Part shown: positions 40,820 through 49,665 of the stretch, piece after piece
Position numbering within the stretch: the first letter of the stretch is position 1
Layout: the number at the start of each line of letters is the position of its first letter
Assembly (NCBI RefSeq): GCF_008806345.1
Contig: NZ_VZZJ01000005.1
Coordinates: forward strand, 186,001-250,000
DNA: 64,000 nucleotides
Direction of reading: 5' to 3'
Source: Methylobacterium planeticum
GTDB lineage: Bacteria > Pseudomonadota > Alphaproteobacteria > Rhizobiales > Beijerinckiaceae
The notes under the pieces: model-generated
What the model saw: the letters and a program-made list of their open reading frames with translations, nothing else
What the model was told of the DNA's origin: nothing
Databases searched by the model: none
Translations under genes and position numbers: made by a program

Positions 40820-41811
40820 GCGCGGCTGCTCCCTACGTCGAGGTCGATGGCCTGCGCCGGGTCTTCGACGTGTCGAAGCCCTGGCTCAACCGGATGATCG
40901 AGCGGGCACCCCGCCAGACGCTCAAGGCCGTGGACGGCGTCGCCTTCAGCATCGCGCGGGGCGAGACCTTCGCGCTGGTCGGCGAGTCCGGCTCCGGCAA
41001 GTCGACGGTGGCCCGGATGGTCGTCGGCCTCCTGCCCCCGAGCGGCGGCGAGGTCCGGATCACCGGCATCTCGATGACGGATCCGCGCCAGGCGGCGGCC
41101 CGGCGGCGCCTGCGCGCCCGGATCCAGATGATCTTCCAGGACCCCTATGCCTCGATGAACCCGCGCTGGCGCGTCGGCGCGATCGTGGCGGAGCCGATCC
41201 GGGCCTTCGACCTGATCCAGGGCGAGGCGGCGATCCGGGCGCGGGTCGGCGCGCTGCTGGAACTCGTCGGATTGCACCCGGACGATGCCCGCAAGTACCC
41301 GCACGCCTTCTCGGGCGGCCAGCGCCAGCGCATCGCCATCGCGCGGGCGCTGGCCTCCGAGGCCGAGTTCCTGGTGGGCGACGAGCCGACCTCGGCCCTC
41401 GACGTCTCGGTGCAGGCCCAGATCCTCAACCTGATGCGCGACCTTCAGGACCGCCTCGGGCTGACCTACCTGTTCATCAGCCACAACCTCGCCGTGGTGC
41501 GCCACATGGCGACCCGGGTCGGGGTGATGTATCTCGGGCGCCTCGTCGAGGTCGGCGGCGGGCGCGAGATCTTCGTCCAGCCGCGCCACCCCTACACCCG
41601 GATGCTCCTCGATGCCGTGCCCGACCTCGCCCATATCGGGCGCAGCCGCGTGCCGGTGGCGGGCGAGATCCCGAACCCGATCGACCCGCCTCCCGGCTGC
41701 ACCTTCAACCCGCGCTGCCCGCTGGCGAACGCGCGTTGCCGCAGCGAGGTGCCGGAACTCCGCAACGGGGTGGCCTGCCACGCCGCCGAGGAGGGGCGGC
41801 TCCCGGCCTGA
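40816..41811 (+). CDS. Peptide-type ABC transporter ATP-binding protein (DppF-like)
   Basis: 331 residues. Walker A GESGSGKSTV, Q-loop MIFQDPYASMNPRWRVG, signature AFSGGQRQRIAIARAL, Walker B FLVGDEPTSALDV and H-loop ISHNLAVVRHMA; the oligo_HPY tail has PPGCTFNPRCPLANARC. The N terminus contains a short insertion (VSKPWLNRMIERAPRQTLKAVDG) typical of DppF/OppF. Last gene of the operon; convergent with soxA only 12 bp away. Confidence 0.94.
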   Translation: MSAAAPYVEVDGLRRVFDVSKPWLNRMIERAPRQTLKAVDGVAFSIARGETFALVGESGSGKSTVARMVVGLLPPSGGEVRITGISMTDPRQAAARRRLRARIQMIFQDPYASMNPRWRVGAIVAEPIRAFDLIQGEAAIRARVGALLELVGLHPDDARKYPHAFSGGQRQRIAIARALASEAEFLVGDEPTSALDVSVQAQILNLMRDLQDRLGLTYLFISHNLAVVRHMATRVGVMYLGRLVEVGGGREIFVQPRHPYTRMLLDAVPDLAHIGRSRVPVAGEIPNPIDPPPGCTFNPRCPLANARCRSEVPELRNGVACHAAEEGRLPA

Positions 41812-41823
41812 GGCTCCGGGCCC

Positions 41824-42603
41824 TCAAGGGCGCAGGGCGGGCGTTTCCACGGGCAGCGGCGCCGCGCGCTCGGCGAGGTAGAGTTCGAGGGCGATGTAGT
41901 CCGGTGCCCCGAACGGGTACGGCTCCGCCCGCATCCCGCTCATGCAGTTGCGCAGCCGCCGCTGCAGGGAGCCCATGCCCTGCCATTCGAGGCGATAGAG
42001 CGGATAGCCCGTCGGGTGACCCTGCGGGATGGCGGCCGCCCCGAGGTGGCGGCCCCAATGGTCGTCGTGGCAGATCGCGCAGGACAGGCCGAGCTGCCCC
42101 ATCCGGGCCTCGAACAGGGCGCGGCCCTCCCGGCGTGCCGGGGCGAGGCGGGGGTCCTCGGGCGGCGCGATCGGCATCCCGCGCGACTGCGTGGCGACGA
42201 AGGCCGTGAGGCCGAGGAGATCGGCGCTCTCGTAGGCGAGGGGCTCGACGTGCTGATGCGTGCGCCGGCAGAGATTGATCCGGTCCTGGAGATCGATCGG
42301 ACGACCGTTTCGGGCATCCCAGGCGGGATAGCGCGCCGCGACGCCCCGCATGCTCGCGCGGGCCTCCCCGTGGCAGCCGCTGCAGGCCGGAGCGCCCCCC
42401 GTCGGGGCGCGGGCCCAGAGATCGGCCCCGTCCTGGACCCACAGCATGCCCGGATGGGCGGTGTCGTCGCGCTGCATGGCCTGCAGTTCCGGGCCCATCT
42501 CGGCCAGTCCCGAACGCTTGTCCGAGGGGGCGATCCCGCCCGGGAATGCCGGCTCCGCGGCGAGGATCAGCCCCGCGAGGACGAGGACCGCGCTCCGGAT
42601 CAC
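41824..42603 (-). CDS. soxA: SoxA, diheme c-type cytochrome, L-cysteine S-thiosulfotransferase subunit
   Basis: 259 residues from GTG 42603 with a signal peptide (VIRSAVLVLAGLILAAEPAFPGG). Two heme c motifs, CSGCH and CAICH, plus the SoxA active-site cysteine in RRLRNCMSGMRAEPYP. With SoxX it oxidatively couples thiosulfate or sulfide-derived sulfane to the carrier SoxYZ in the periplasm. ALYL-like ending (DYIALELYLAERA) is typical. It is the last gene of a minus-strand operon, where soxB would normally follow; instead the dpp-type operon arrives convergently. Confidence 0.93.
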   Translation of the reverse strand: MIRSAVLVLAGLILAAEPAFPGGIAPSDKRSGLAEMGPELQAMQRDDTAHPGMLWVQDGADLWARAPTGGAPACSGCHGEARASMRGVAARYPAWDARNGRPIDLQDRINLCRRTHQHVEPLAYESADLLGLTAFVATQSRGMPIAPPEDPRLAPARREGRALFEARMGQLGLSCAICHDDHWGRHLGAAAIPQGHPTGYPLYRLEWQGMGSLQRRLRNCMSGMRAEPYPFGAPDYIALELYLAERAAPLPVETPALRP

Positions 42604-42613
42604 CCGGGGCGCC

Positions 42614-42934
42614 TCAGGCCACCGTGACGGTCGCGGTCTCGGTCTGGTCGAAGCCGCCGTCCCCACGCCAGGTGAACTGAAAGGTGCCGCTGCGCGTCGC
42701 GGTCGTCGTGAAGGTGAGATAGGGGTTCGCGGACGCCGCCGGGAACAGCTCGGCCCGGAAGATCTCCTCGCCCTCGAAGCGGCACAGGAACTCCGTGATG
42801 ATGTTGCGCGGCAGGATCCGGCCGTCGGGCCCGGGCCGGAAGCCCGTCTCCATCGGGTGGGAGATCAGGGTCTTGATCTCGATGACGTCGCCGGCCTTTG
42901 CGGTCTTGGGCAGGTTGATCAGGGCGCGCGCCAC
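42614..42934 (-). CDS. soxZ: SoxZ, sulfur-carrier complex subunit
   Basis: 106 residues, immunoglobulin-like SoxZ fold with the standard start ARALINLPKTAKAGDVIEIKTLISHPMETGFRPGPDG and ending SGTFQFTWRGDGGFDQTETATVTVA. No signal peptide, as expected, because it is exported as a complex with Tat-dependent SoxY. Lies 4 bp after soxY and 10 bp before soxA. Confidence 0.95.
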   Translation of the reverse strand: MARALINLPKTAKAGDVIEIKTLISHPMETGFRPGPDGRILPRNIITEFLCRFEGEEIFRAELFPAASANPYLTFTTTATRSGTFQFTWRGDGGFDQTETATVTVA

Positions 42935-42938
42935 GGTT

Positions 42939-43418
42939 TCAGCCCTCCAGGCAGGCCGCGAGGGTGACGATCGCGTCCGCGCTCGCCGACCAGTAGGTGC
43001 CGTCGCTCATCTCCGCGATGGCGGTGATGCGCTGCGTGTCGGCAAGCCGGATCCGGGTCGCCACATGGGCGCGGCCGGCCCGGGGGCCGAGATGCAGGGT
43101 CACGACGTTCGGCTGCGGATTCTTCTCGTTGAAGACCCCGATCCGGCGGACATGGTCGGCCTCCGTCATCGGGCTCTCCACCGACACCGTGAGGGGCACG
43201 GTGTTGCCGTTCTCGACCAGCGGCGGCAGGTCGAGGCTGACCCGGCCGCTCCGGATCTCGGCATCGCCCGCGAAGCGCCGGATGGCGGATTCGGTCGTCT
43301 CGGTCCGGTTCGCCGGAGCCGCTCCGGCCGGCCGGAGCGTGACCAGAACGGCCGAACCCGCCGCGCCGGCGAGGAGGTGCCGGCGGCTGATCGCGCCCGC
43401 CCCGTGATCGCTCTTCAT
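42939..43418 (-). CDS. soxY: SoxY, sulfur-carrier protein with atypical C terminus
   Basis: 159 residues. Twin-arginine signal ISRRHLLAGAAGSAVLVTL, then the SoxY domain (PPLVENGNTVPLTVSVESPM, VRRIGVFNEKNPQPNVVTLHLGP, RIRLADTQRITAIAEMSDGTYW). The carrier cysteine at position 156 is fourth from the end, in AACLEG, whereas classical SoxY ends in a flexible Gly-Gly-Cys-Gly-Gly arm. The cysteine is present, but the arm is less glycine-rich and one residue longer after Cys. Confidence 0.92.
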   Translation of the reverse strand: MKSDHGAGAISRRHLLAGAAGSAVLVTLRPAGAAPANRTETTESAIRRFAGDAEIRSGRVSLDLPPLVENGNTVPLTVSVESPMTEADHVRRIGVFNEKNPQPNVVTLHLGPRAGRAHVATRIRLADTQRITAIAEMSDGTYWSASADAIVTLAACLEG

Positions 43419-43431
43419 CGCCTCCTCCGCT

Positions 43432-43947
43432 TCATGGAGCCGGCCGCATCACGGGGGCCGTTCGATCTCCGGGCGCCGGATCGCGCAGGCCGGTCAGGAA
43501 GGTCACCACATCCTCGATCTCGCGCGCCGCGAGGATCGGCCGTCCCTGCCAGGCCGCGGCGACCCGCAGCCGGCCCGCGAGACTGTAATAGGACGGCATG
43601 ATGGTCTGCGGATTCAAGAGGCGGCCGTCGACGATGCGCAGCCGCAGCTGGCCCTCGGACAGGCGCGCCCCGACCCCAGTCAGATCCGGCGCGAGGTTTC
43701 CCTGGAAGCGCTCCTCGGGAAACGGTCCCGGATGGCAGAGGAGGCAGAGGCCGCGGGTCCGGTCGAGCACGATGGCGCGCCCGCGGGCCGGATCGCCGGC
43801 CTCTTCGGTGAGTGAGGCCGGAATGGCGTCTCCCACGACCGCGACGGGCCGGAGCGGCAGGGCAATCTCCTCGGCCCGCGTCGCGGAAGCCGCCGCCGCC
43901 GACGCGAGGGCCAGGAGCCTGAGCGCGGCGGGGCGCCGAACCCTCAC
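43432..43947 (-). CDS. soxX: SoxX, monoheme c-type cytochrome
   Basis: 171 residues from a GTG overlapping the stop of the upstream flavoprotein gene (GTGA). Signal peptide of ~25 residues (LRLLALASAAAASATRAEE). Heme motif CLLCH within RTRGLCLLCHPGPFPEERFQGNLAPDLTGVG; the axial Met is in NPQTIMPSYYSLAG. EIEDVVTFLTGL closes the cytochrome fold. Partner of SoxA, passing electrons to the respiratory chain. Confidence 0.92.
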   Translation of the reverse strand: MRVRRPAALRLLALASAAAASATRAEEIALPLRPVAVVGDAIPASLTEEAGDPARGRAIVLDRTRGLCLLCHPGPFPEERFQGNLAPDLTGVGARLSEGQLRLRIVDGRLLNPQTIMPSYYSLAGRLRVAAAWQGRPILAAREIEDVVTFLTGLRDPAPGDRTAPVMRPAP

Positions 43948-45227
43948 CCGAAGACCTCCCGGGTGATCGTCCGATACCAGTCGGCGGCGTAGACGGCCTC
44001 CTGCTCCCGGACCGAGGCCGGTGCGTCGACGGGGCTGATCCCGCCAGCCCCCTCGACATCCGCAAGGAGGCCGTTGACCGGATGGAACACCCCGGCGATC
44101 GAGATGCCGTAGCCCGGCGCGACGAGGCTGTAGCAGGTGTTGATCAGCTTCGGCTCCTCCGGCGCGCGTCCCGCCAGCAGGTCGATCACCGCCTGTGCGC
44201 AGACCTTGGCCTGGGCGTTGGCGGAGAAGGCCGATTTCGGCATCGCCCCGGCGATCGCGGCATCGCCGATCACGTGGATGCCCGGCACCAGCTTCGACTC
44301 GAAGGTGACGGGATCGATCGGGCACCAGCCGCTCCGGTCGGCCGCCCCGGCGATCGCCGCGATGCGTCCGGCCCGCTGGGGCGGGATGATGCAGGCGACG
44401 TCCGCCTTGTACTCGGAGAAGTCGGTCCGGACCGTCATGGCGGCGGGCTCGACCGCCGTCACCTGGCCACCCGAGGCGAGGGGCACGTATTCGAGCTGAT
44501 CGGGATAGAGGGCCGCCCAGGCGGACTGGAACAGGCGCTGCTTCGAGAACGTGTCCTTGGCGTCGAGCAGGATGAGCTTGGCCCGCGGCTTCCGGGTCTT
44601 GAGGAAGTGGGCGATCAGGCTGGCGCGCTCGTAGGGACCGGGCGGGCAGCGATAGGGGTTGGCCGGCGCGCTGAGAACGACGGTGCCGCCCTCGGGCATC
44701 GCTTCGAGCTGGCGGGCGAGGAGCGCCGTCTGCTCGCCCGCCTTCCAGGCATGCGGCATGGCGGCGACCGCCTCCGCGCCGTAGCCCGGCACGGCGTCGA
44801 GGCGCAGGTCGATGCCGGGCGACAGGACGAGGCGGTCGTAGGGCAGCGTGGTGCCGTCCGCGAGCGTCACCCGGCGGCCGGACGGGTCGACGCCCGTCGC
44901 GTTGGCCTGGACGCGGGTGAGCCCGGTCCGGGTCAGGTTGTCGTAGCCGAAGCGCTGCGCCGAGAGGGGCTGCAGCCCCACGATCACCTCGTTGCTGAAG
45001 GGGCAGGAGACGTAGGTGCCGCTCGCCTCCACGAGGGTGACGTCGACGCCGCCCTGCCGCAGGGCCCGCGCGGCGGTGGCGCCCCCGAAGCCGCCGCCGA
45101 TGACGACGACCCGGGGCGCGGTGCCCGCGAGCGCCGGGCGCGCGAGGCCCGGGCCGGCCAGGGCCAATGCCGCCGAGGCCGCGTTGCCCAGGAGGCTCCG
45201 GCGGGTCTGCACGAGGCGCCGGCTCAT
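43944..45227 (-). CDS. soxF: Flavocytochrome c sulfide dehydrogenase flavoprotein subunit (FccB/SoxF)
   Basis: 427 residues with a Tat signal (QTRRSLLGNAASAALALAGP). The FAD Rossmann motif is VVVIGGGFGGATAARAL. Catalytic-disulfide cysteines of FccB-type enzymes are in YVSCPFSNEVIVG and LINTCYSLVAPGYGISIAGV; the CPPGPYERASLIAHFL and HVIGDAAIAGAMPKSAFSANAQAKV stretches are family marks. It oxidises sulfide in the periplasm and passes electrons to a cytochrome c. Its start overlaps the preceding single-heme cytochrome gene by ATGA, the usual FccA-FccB partnership. Confidence 0.93.
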   Translation of the reverse strand: MSRRLVQTRRSLLGNAASAALALAGPGLARPALAGTAPRVVVIGGGFGGATAARALRQGGVDVTLVEASGTYVSCPFSNEVIVGLQPLSAQRFGYDNLTRTGLTRVQANATGVDPSGRRVTLADGTTLPYDRLVLSPGIDLRLDAVPGYGAEAVAAMPHAWKAGEQTALLARQLEAMPEGGTVVLSAPANPYRCPPGPYERASLIAHFLKTRKPRAKLILLDAKDTFSKQRLFQSAWAALYPDQLEYVPLASGGQVTAVEPAAMTVRTDFSEYKADVACIIPPQRAGRIAAIAGAADRSGWCPIDPVTFESKLVPGIHVIGDAAIAGAMPKSAFSANAQAKVCAQAVIDLLAGRAPEEPKLINTCYSLVAPGYGISIAGVFHPVNGLLADVEGAGGISPVDAPASVREQEAVYAADWYRTITREVFG

Positions 45228-45553
45228 CGCTCGGGCCCGCCTTGCGCGAAATAGGCCGCGATCGCCTGGCTCTCGGCCTCGGTGAAGCCCTTGGCGATAC
45301 GGTTCATCACGGTCGCCGGACGCGCCCCCGAGCGGTATTCGGCGAGTGCCGCGGCGATCTCGGGCGCGGGCCGCCCCGAGATCGGTTGCATCGCGGCCCC
45401 GGTCGCGTGGCAGCCGGTGCAGGAGGTCGCCCCCGGGGGCGGCCGCCCCTCGGTGGCACCCGTCGGGGCGGGCGCGAGCAGGAGCGCGAGCGCTGACAGC
45501 GCGGGGACGGCCCGCACGCGCGCCGCGAGCCTCATGCGCGCCGCAGGCCTCAT
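45224..45553 (-). CDS. Single-heme cytochrome c (FccA/SoxE-like)
   Basis: 109 residues, ATGA-overlapping on both sides (starts at 45553 in the iorB-type stop, ends in the soxF start). Signal peptide of ~33 residues; heme motif CTGCH; PISGRPAPEIAAALAEYRSG and MNRIAKGFTEAESQAIAAYFA are typical of FccA/SoxE-type class I cytochromes. It may serve as electron acceptor for the sulfide dehydrogenase or for the upstream isoquinoline-oxidoreductase-like enzyme, or for both. Six residues at the N terminus (RPAARM / RLAAR) are duplicated, and the second ATG at 45535 is an alternative start. Confidence 0.85.
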   Translation of the reverse strand: MRPAARMRLAARVRAVPALSALALLLAPAPTGATEGRPPPGATSCTGCHATGAAMQPISGRPAPEIAAALAEYRSGARPATVMNRIAKGFTEAESQAIAAYFAQGGPER

Positions 45554-47772
45554 GCGCGCCGCAGGTCCGTGTTGGCCAGGGGGAGATCGCGCACCCGCTT
45601 GCCGGTCGCGGCGAAGACCGCGTTCAGGACCGCGGGCGCCGCGACCGCGATGGTGGGCTCGCCGACCCCGCCCCAGAAGCCGCCGGACGGCATGATGATC
45701 GTCTCCACCGCCGGCATCTCGTCGAGGCGCATCACCGGGTAGGTGTCGAAGTTCGTCTGCTCGATGCGGCCGTCCTTCACCGTGCAGGCCCCGTGGAGCG
45801 CGGCCGAGAGCCCGTACACGAAGGAGCCGGCGATCTGCGCGTCGATCTGCTGCGGGTTGAGGGCGTATCCGGGATCGGTCGCCGCGACGATGCGGTGGAC
45901 CTTCAGCTTGCCGTCCGGGCTCACCGAGACCTCGGCGGCGGCGGCCACGTAGCTTCCGAAGCCCATCATCTGGGCGATCCCGCGGGCGACGCCCTCCGGC
46001 GGCTTCGTGGACCAGCCGATCTTGTCCGCCACGGCGTCGAGGACGGCGCGGTGCTTCGGGTGGTTCGCCATCAGCTTGCGCCGGAACGCGAGGGGATCCT
46101 GGCCCGCCGCATGGGCGAGCTCGTCCATGAAGCACTCGAGATAGATGGCGTTCGGGTTCATGTTCACGCCGCGCCAGAAGCCCGGGATGATGTGCGGGTT
46201 GCGCATCGCGTGATCGACGAGGATGTTCGGGATCGCGTAGCCGAGGGTCGCCTCCGGGCCGCTCGGGTTGAGGCCCTGGAAGGTGACGGGATCGCGGCCG
46301 TTCACCATCCGCTGCGGCATGATGGCGGCCAGGATCGACTGCCCCGAGATCCGCATGTGCAGCCCGGTGAGGTCGCCGTTCCGGTCGAGTGCCGCGCGCA
46401 GCCGGCACTGCGTGATCGGATGGTACCGACCATGCGTCATGTCCTCCTCGCGGGTCCAGATCAGCTTGATCGGCGTGTCCGGCATCTCCTTGGCGATGAG
46501 CACCGCCTGGCGCACCCAATCGTGGGTGGCACCGCGACGCCCGAAGCCGCCGCCGAGATGGATCTTGTAGACCTCGCACTTGGCCGCCGAGAGGCCCGCG
46601 GCCTCGGCGGTCGCCGCGAGGGCGGCCTCGCCGTTCTGCGTCGGCGTCCAGACCTCGCAGCGCTCCGGCGTCCAGCGCGCCGTCGCGTTCATCGGCTCCA
46701 TCGTGGCGTGGTTCTGGAACGGCACGCTGTAGACGGCCTCGACCACCCGCTCGGCGCCCTTCAGCGCGGCCTCGACGTCGCCCGCCTTGTTGCCGATATA
46801 GGCCTCCGGTGCGTCGAGCCCCTCGCGGAGCACCGCCGCGATGCTCGCGCTCGAGACGCCCGCATTCGGGCCCTCATCCCAGACGATCGGCAGCGCGTCG
46901 AGGGCGGTCTTGGCCCGCCAGAACGTGTCGGCGATCACCGCCACCCCCGTCTCGCCGACCTGCACCACCCGCTTGACGCCCGGCATGCCGGAGACGGCCT
47001 CGGCTTCGAAGCTCTTCACGGTGCCGCCGGTGACGGGGCAGTCCCGGATCGCGGCGTTCAACATCCCGGGCAGCGACAGGTCCATGCCGTAGATCTGGCT
47101 GCCGTCGAGCTTCGGCCGCGTGTCGAGCCGCTTCAGGGGCTGGCCCGCGATGGTCCAGTCCTTCGGGTCCTTGAGGACCACGTCCTTGGGCGGCGGGAGC
47201 TTGGCGGCCTCGGCCGCGACGGAACCGTAGGTGGTGGTCCGTCCGGATTCGGCGTGCGTGATCACGCCCTTCTCGGCCCGGCAGGACGAGGCCGGGACGC
47301 CCCAGCCCTGCGCGGCGGCCTCGATCAGCATCATCCGGGCGGCGGCGCCGCCTTTCCGGACGAGCTCGTGCGACTCGCGGATGCCGCGGCTGCCGCCGGT
47401 GGAGAAGTCGCCCCAGACCCGGGCCCGGGCGAGGTTCTGGCCCGGGGTGGGATATTCGGTGGTGACCCGGGCCCAGTCGCAGCCGAGCTCCTCGGCCGCG
47501 AGCTGGGCGAGGCCGGTCAGGGTGCCCTGGCCCATCTCGGAGCGGGCGATGCGGATCACCACGGTCTCGTCGGGGCGAACGACCACCCAGGCATTGACCT
47601 CCGGCGCCGCTCCCGCGGGAGCCGCAATGGCCTCGCCGGTGCCGGGAAGGTGGAAGCCGAGGCTGAACCCGCCGGCGGCAGCCGCCGCTCCGGCGAGGAA
47701 GCCGCGGCGCGAGGGCCGCACGGGGGAGGGGGCTGGCGCGGGTGCGGACCCCGGACGCGTGTCGATGCTCAT
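45550..47772 (-). CDS. Isoquinoline 1-oxidoreductase beta-subunit-like molybdenum hydroxylase
   Basis: 740 residues. Tat signal RPSRRGFLAGAAAAAGGFSLGF at residues ~20-42, so it is exported. Two aldehyde-oxidase-like molybdopterin domains follow: ARSEMGQGTLTGLAQLAAEELG, VWGDFSTGGSRGIRES, IHLGGGFGRRGATHDWV, GFWRGVNMNPNAIYLECFMDELA, and the catalytic Glu in GGFWGGVGEPTIAVAAPAVLNAV. This domain order is that of IorB, which binds molybdopterin cytosine dinucleotide and works with a small 2Fe-2S subunit and cytochrome c, without FAD. Related enzymes oxidise N-heterocycles or aldehydes at the periplasmic face. Confidence 0.92.
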   Translation of the reverse strand: MSIDTRPGSAPAPAPSPVRPSRRGFLAGAAAAAGGFSLGFHLPGTGEAIAAPAGAAPEVNAWVVVRPDETVVIRIARSEMGQGTLTGLAQLAAEELGCDWARVTTEYPTPGQNLARARVWGDFSTGGSRGIRESHELVRKGGAAARMMLIEAAAQGWGVPASSCRAEKGVITHAESGRTTTYGSVAAEAAKLPPPKDVVLKDPKDWTIAGQPLKRLDTRPKLDGSQIYGMDLSLPGMLNAAIRDCPVTGGTVKSFEAEAVSGMPGVKRVVQVGETGVAVIADTFWRAKTALDALPIVWDEGPNAGVSSASIAAVLREGLDAPEAYIGNKAGDVEAALKGAERVVEAVYSVPFQNHATMEPMNATARWTPERCEVWTPTQNGEAALAATAEAAGLSAAKCEVYKIHLGGGFGRRGATHDWVRQAVLIAKEMPDTPIKLIWTREEDMTHGRYHPITQCRLRAALDRNGDLTGLHMRISGQSILAAIMPQRMVNGRDPVTFQGLNPSGPEATLGYAIPNILVDHAMRNPHIIPGFWRGVNMNPNAIYLECFMDELAHAAGQDPLAFRRKLMANHPKHRAVLDAVADKIGWSTKPPEGVARGIAQMMGFGSYVAAAAEVSVSPDGKLKVHRIVAATDPGYALNPQQIDAQIAGSFVYGLSAALHGACTVKDGRIEQTNFDTYPVMRLDEMPAVETIIMPSGGFWGGVGEPTIAVAAPAVLNAVFAATGKRVRDLPLANTDLRRA

Positions 47773-47789
47773 CGATCTCTCCCGGACGC

Positions 47790-48257
47790 TCAACCGCGGC
47801 TGCCCTGACCGCTCTCGGCGGCGCGCTGGATCCCTGCGAGCACCCGGTTGTAGGTGCCGCAGCGGCAGATGTTCGTGATCTCGGCGCGGATCTCGCTCTC
47901 GCTCGGATGCGGGTTCTGGGCGAGGAGGGCGGCGGAGGCCATGATCATGCCGGACTGGCAGAAGCCGCATTGCGGCACGTCGAGGGCGGCCCAGGCCTTC
48001 TGGACCGGGTGATCCGCGCCCGCCGACAATCCCTCGATGGTGACGATCTTCTGCTCGGCGGCGACGGCCGAGACCGGCACGGAGCAGGACCGCACGGCCG
48101 TGCCGTCGAGATGCACCGTGCAGGCGCCGCACTGGGCGATGCCGCAGCCGTACTTGGTGCCGGTGAGGCCGATCTGCTCGCGGAGCACCCAGAGGAGGGG
48201 CGTGTCGGGCTCGGCCTCGACTTCGCGCAGGGTGCCGTTCACGTTCAGACGAACCAT
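47790..48257 (-). CDS. Isoquinoline 1-oxidoreductase alpha-subunit-like 2Fe-2S protein
   Basis: 155 residues, ribosome site GGGAGG 8 nt upstream of ATG 48257. Plant-ferredoxin cluster [15 protein letters not shown] with fourth Cys in VRSCSVPV, and the second cluster [11 protein letters not shown] ... CRCGTYNRV. It feeds electrons from the molybdenum subunit encoded 17 bp downstream. No own signal peptide; it presumably travels with the Tat-exported large subunit. First gene of the eight-gene minus-strand operon that continues into the sox genes. Confidence 0.93.
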   Translation of the reverse strand: MVRLNVNGTLREVEAEPDTPLLWVLREQIGLTGTKYGCGIAQCGACTVHLDGTAVRSCSVPVSAVAAEQKIVTIEGLSAGADHPVQKAWAALDVPQCGFCQSGMIMASAALLAQNPHPSESEIRAEITNICRCGTYNRVLAGIQRAAESGQGSRG

Positions 48258-48528
48258 CGCTGTACCTCCCCCACTCCGTCGGTGCCCGGGGCTCCCGTCC
48301 GTGGCGGGCGCGGGATCGGCCGAGGCCTCCAGTCTTGCACAGGGGAGGCGCGATGGTCGACTGAGTACCAACGGGCTGCGTCATCCGGCCCCGCGGCGGA
48401 GGGCGGCCCCGCTCACCTTCCCGTGGGCCATGGAACCAAGGCCCGGCCAGGGGGCTTCCGAACCGGGCCAATGAACCGGAGCGAGCGTCCCGCCCACGCA
48501 GCGCATTCCCAGGAAAGACACCCACAGC

Positions 48529-49665
48529 GTGGAGAATCAGGACGCCTGGCGGATCACCGACCGGTTGCAGGCCGAGCACGGCAAGGGCGATCCCTTCGCG
48601 GCGGCCGTGCGGGCGACGCGGATGCCGATGATCATCACGGATCCGCGCCTGCCGGACAACCCGATCACCTTCGCCAACGACGCGTTCCTGCACATGAGCG
48701 GCTACGCCCGCGAGGAGGTGACGGGGCACAACTGCAGGTTCCTGCAGGGTCCCGACACCGCCCCCGAGGACGTGGCCCGGATCCGCGAGGCGATCGAGAG
48801 CCGGCACGACGTCAGCATCGACCTGCTGAACTACCGCAAGGACGGGAGCACGTTCTGGAACGCGCTCTACATCAGCCCCGTCGTCAACGAGGAGGGCGAG
48901 CTGCAGTTCTTCTTCGCCTCGCAGATGGACGTGACCGAGCGCAAGCTCACCGAGATGCGGGTCCTCGAGGACAAGGACCGGTTCGAGCGGGCCGTGGAGG
49001 CGCGGACCCGGGAGCTGAAGGAAGCCAACCGTCAGTTGAAGTCTGCCCTCGAGACCAAGACCACGCTGCTGCACGAGGTCGACCACCGCGTGAAGAACAA
49101 CATGCAGATCATCGCCTCGCTGATCAGCATGCAGATGCGCGGAACGACGGATGAAATCATGAAAGCATCCATGCAGACGACGCTCGGCCGCGTCGAGGCG
49201 ATGAGCACCGTCCATCGCCGCTTCTACCAGTCGGGGGACGTCGCCCGCTTCGACATCTCGGCGTTCGTGCGCGACCTCGTCTCCGACCTGATCGCCGCGT
49301 CGGGGCGCGGCGACATCGCGGTCCGGCTCGACCTGACGCCGATCGCGGTGCCGGCCGAGAAGGCGGCGCCCCTCGCCCTGATGGTGAACGAGGTGATCAC
49401 CAACGCCCTCAAGCACGGCTTCGCGGGGGGCCGCGGCGGCACCCTGCGGGTGGTCAGCGCCCGCGACGGGGCGCTCTGCCGCATCACCGTCGCGGATGAC
49501 GGCCACGGCATGCCGGCCGCCCGCAAGGGCCCGGCCACCTACGGGAAGCGGCTGGTCGAGCGGCTCGGGCGCCAGCTCCAGGCGGAGATCGGCTGGCACG
49601 GGGCGGCCCCGGGCACCCGCGTCGAGATCAGCCTGCCGATCGAGCAGCGGGGACGCGGCGCATGA
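48529..49665 (+). CDS. LOV-domain blue-light-sensing histidine kinase (HisKA_2)
   Basis: 378 residues, GTG start. LOV domain about residues 20-135, with the flavin-adduct motif GHNCRFLQG and reactive Cys69, plus [15 protein letters not shown] and DVTERK linker. A coiled coil (residues ~140-180) joins it to a HisKA_2 dimerisation domain with phospho-acceptor His186 in [17 protein letters not shown]. The ATPase follows with the N box [12 protein letters not shown] and G box VADDGHGMP. It is expected to autophosphorylate in blue light and hand the phosphate to the response regulator that overlaps its stop. Divergent from the iorA-sox operon. Confidence 0.94.
   Translation: MENQDAWRITDRLQAEHGKGDPFAAAVRATRMPMIITDPRLPDNPITFANDAFLHMSGYAREEVTGHNCRFLQGPDTAPEDVARIREAIESRHDVSIDLLNYRKDGSTFWNALYISPVVNEEGELQFFFASQMDVTERKLTEMRVLEDKDRFERAVEARTRELKEANRQLKSALETKTTLLHEVDHRVKNNMQIIASLISMQMRGTTDEIMKASMQTTLGRVEAMSTVHRRFYQSGDVARFDISAFVRDLVSDLIAASGRGDIAVRLDLTPIAVPAEKAAPLALMVNEVITNALKHGFAGGRGGTLRVVSARDGALCRITVADDGHGMPAARKGPATYGKRLVERLGRQLQAEIGWHGAAPGTRVEISLPIEQRGRGA

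Noticed and set aside
47773-49599. An N-terminal extension of the IorB-type frame through iorA to 49599
   Set aside because: The Tat signal begins right after ATG 47772, and the upstream part is the shadow of iorA and of the LOV kinase.
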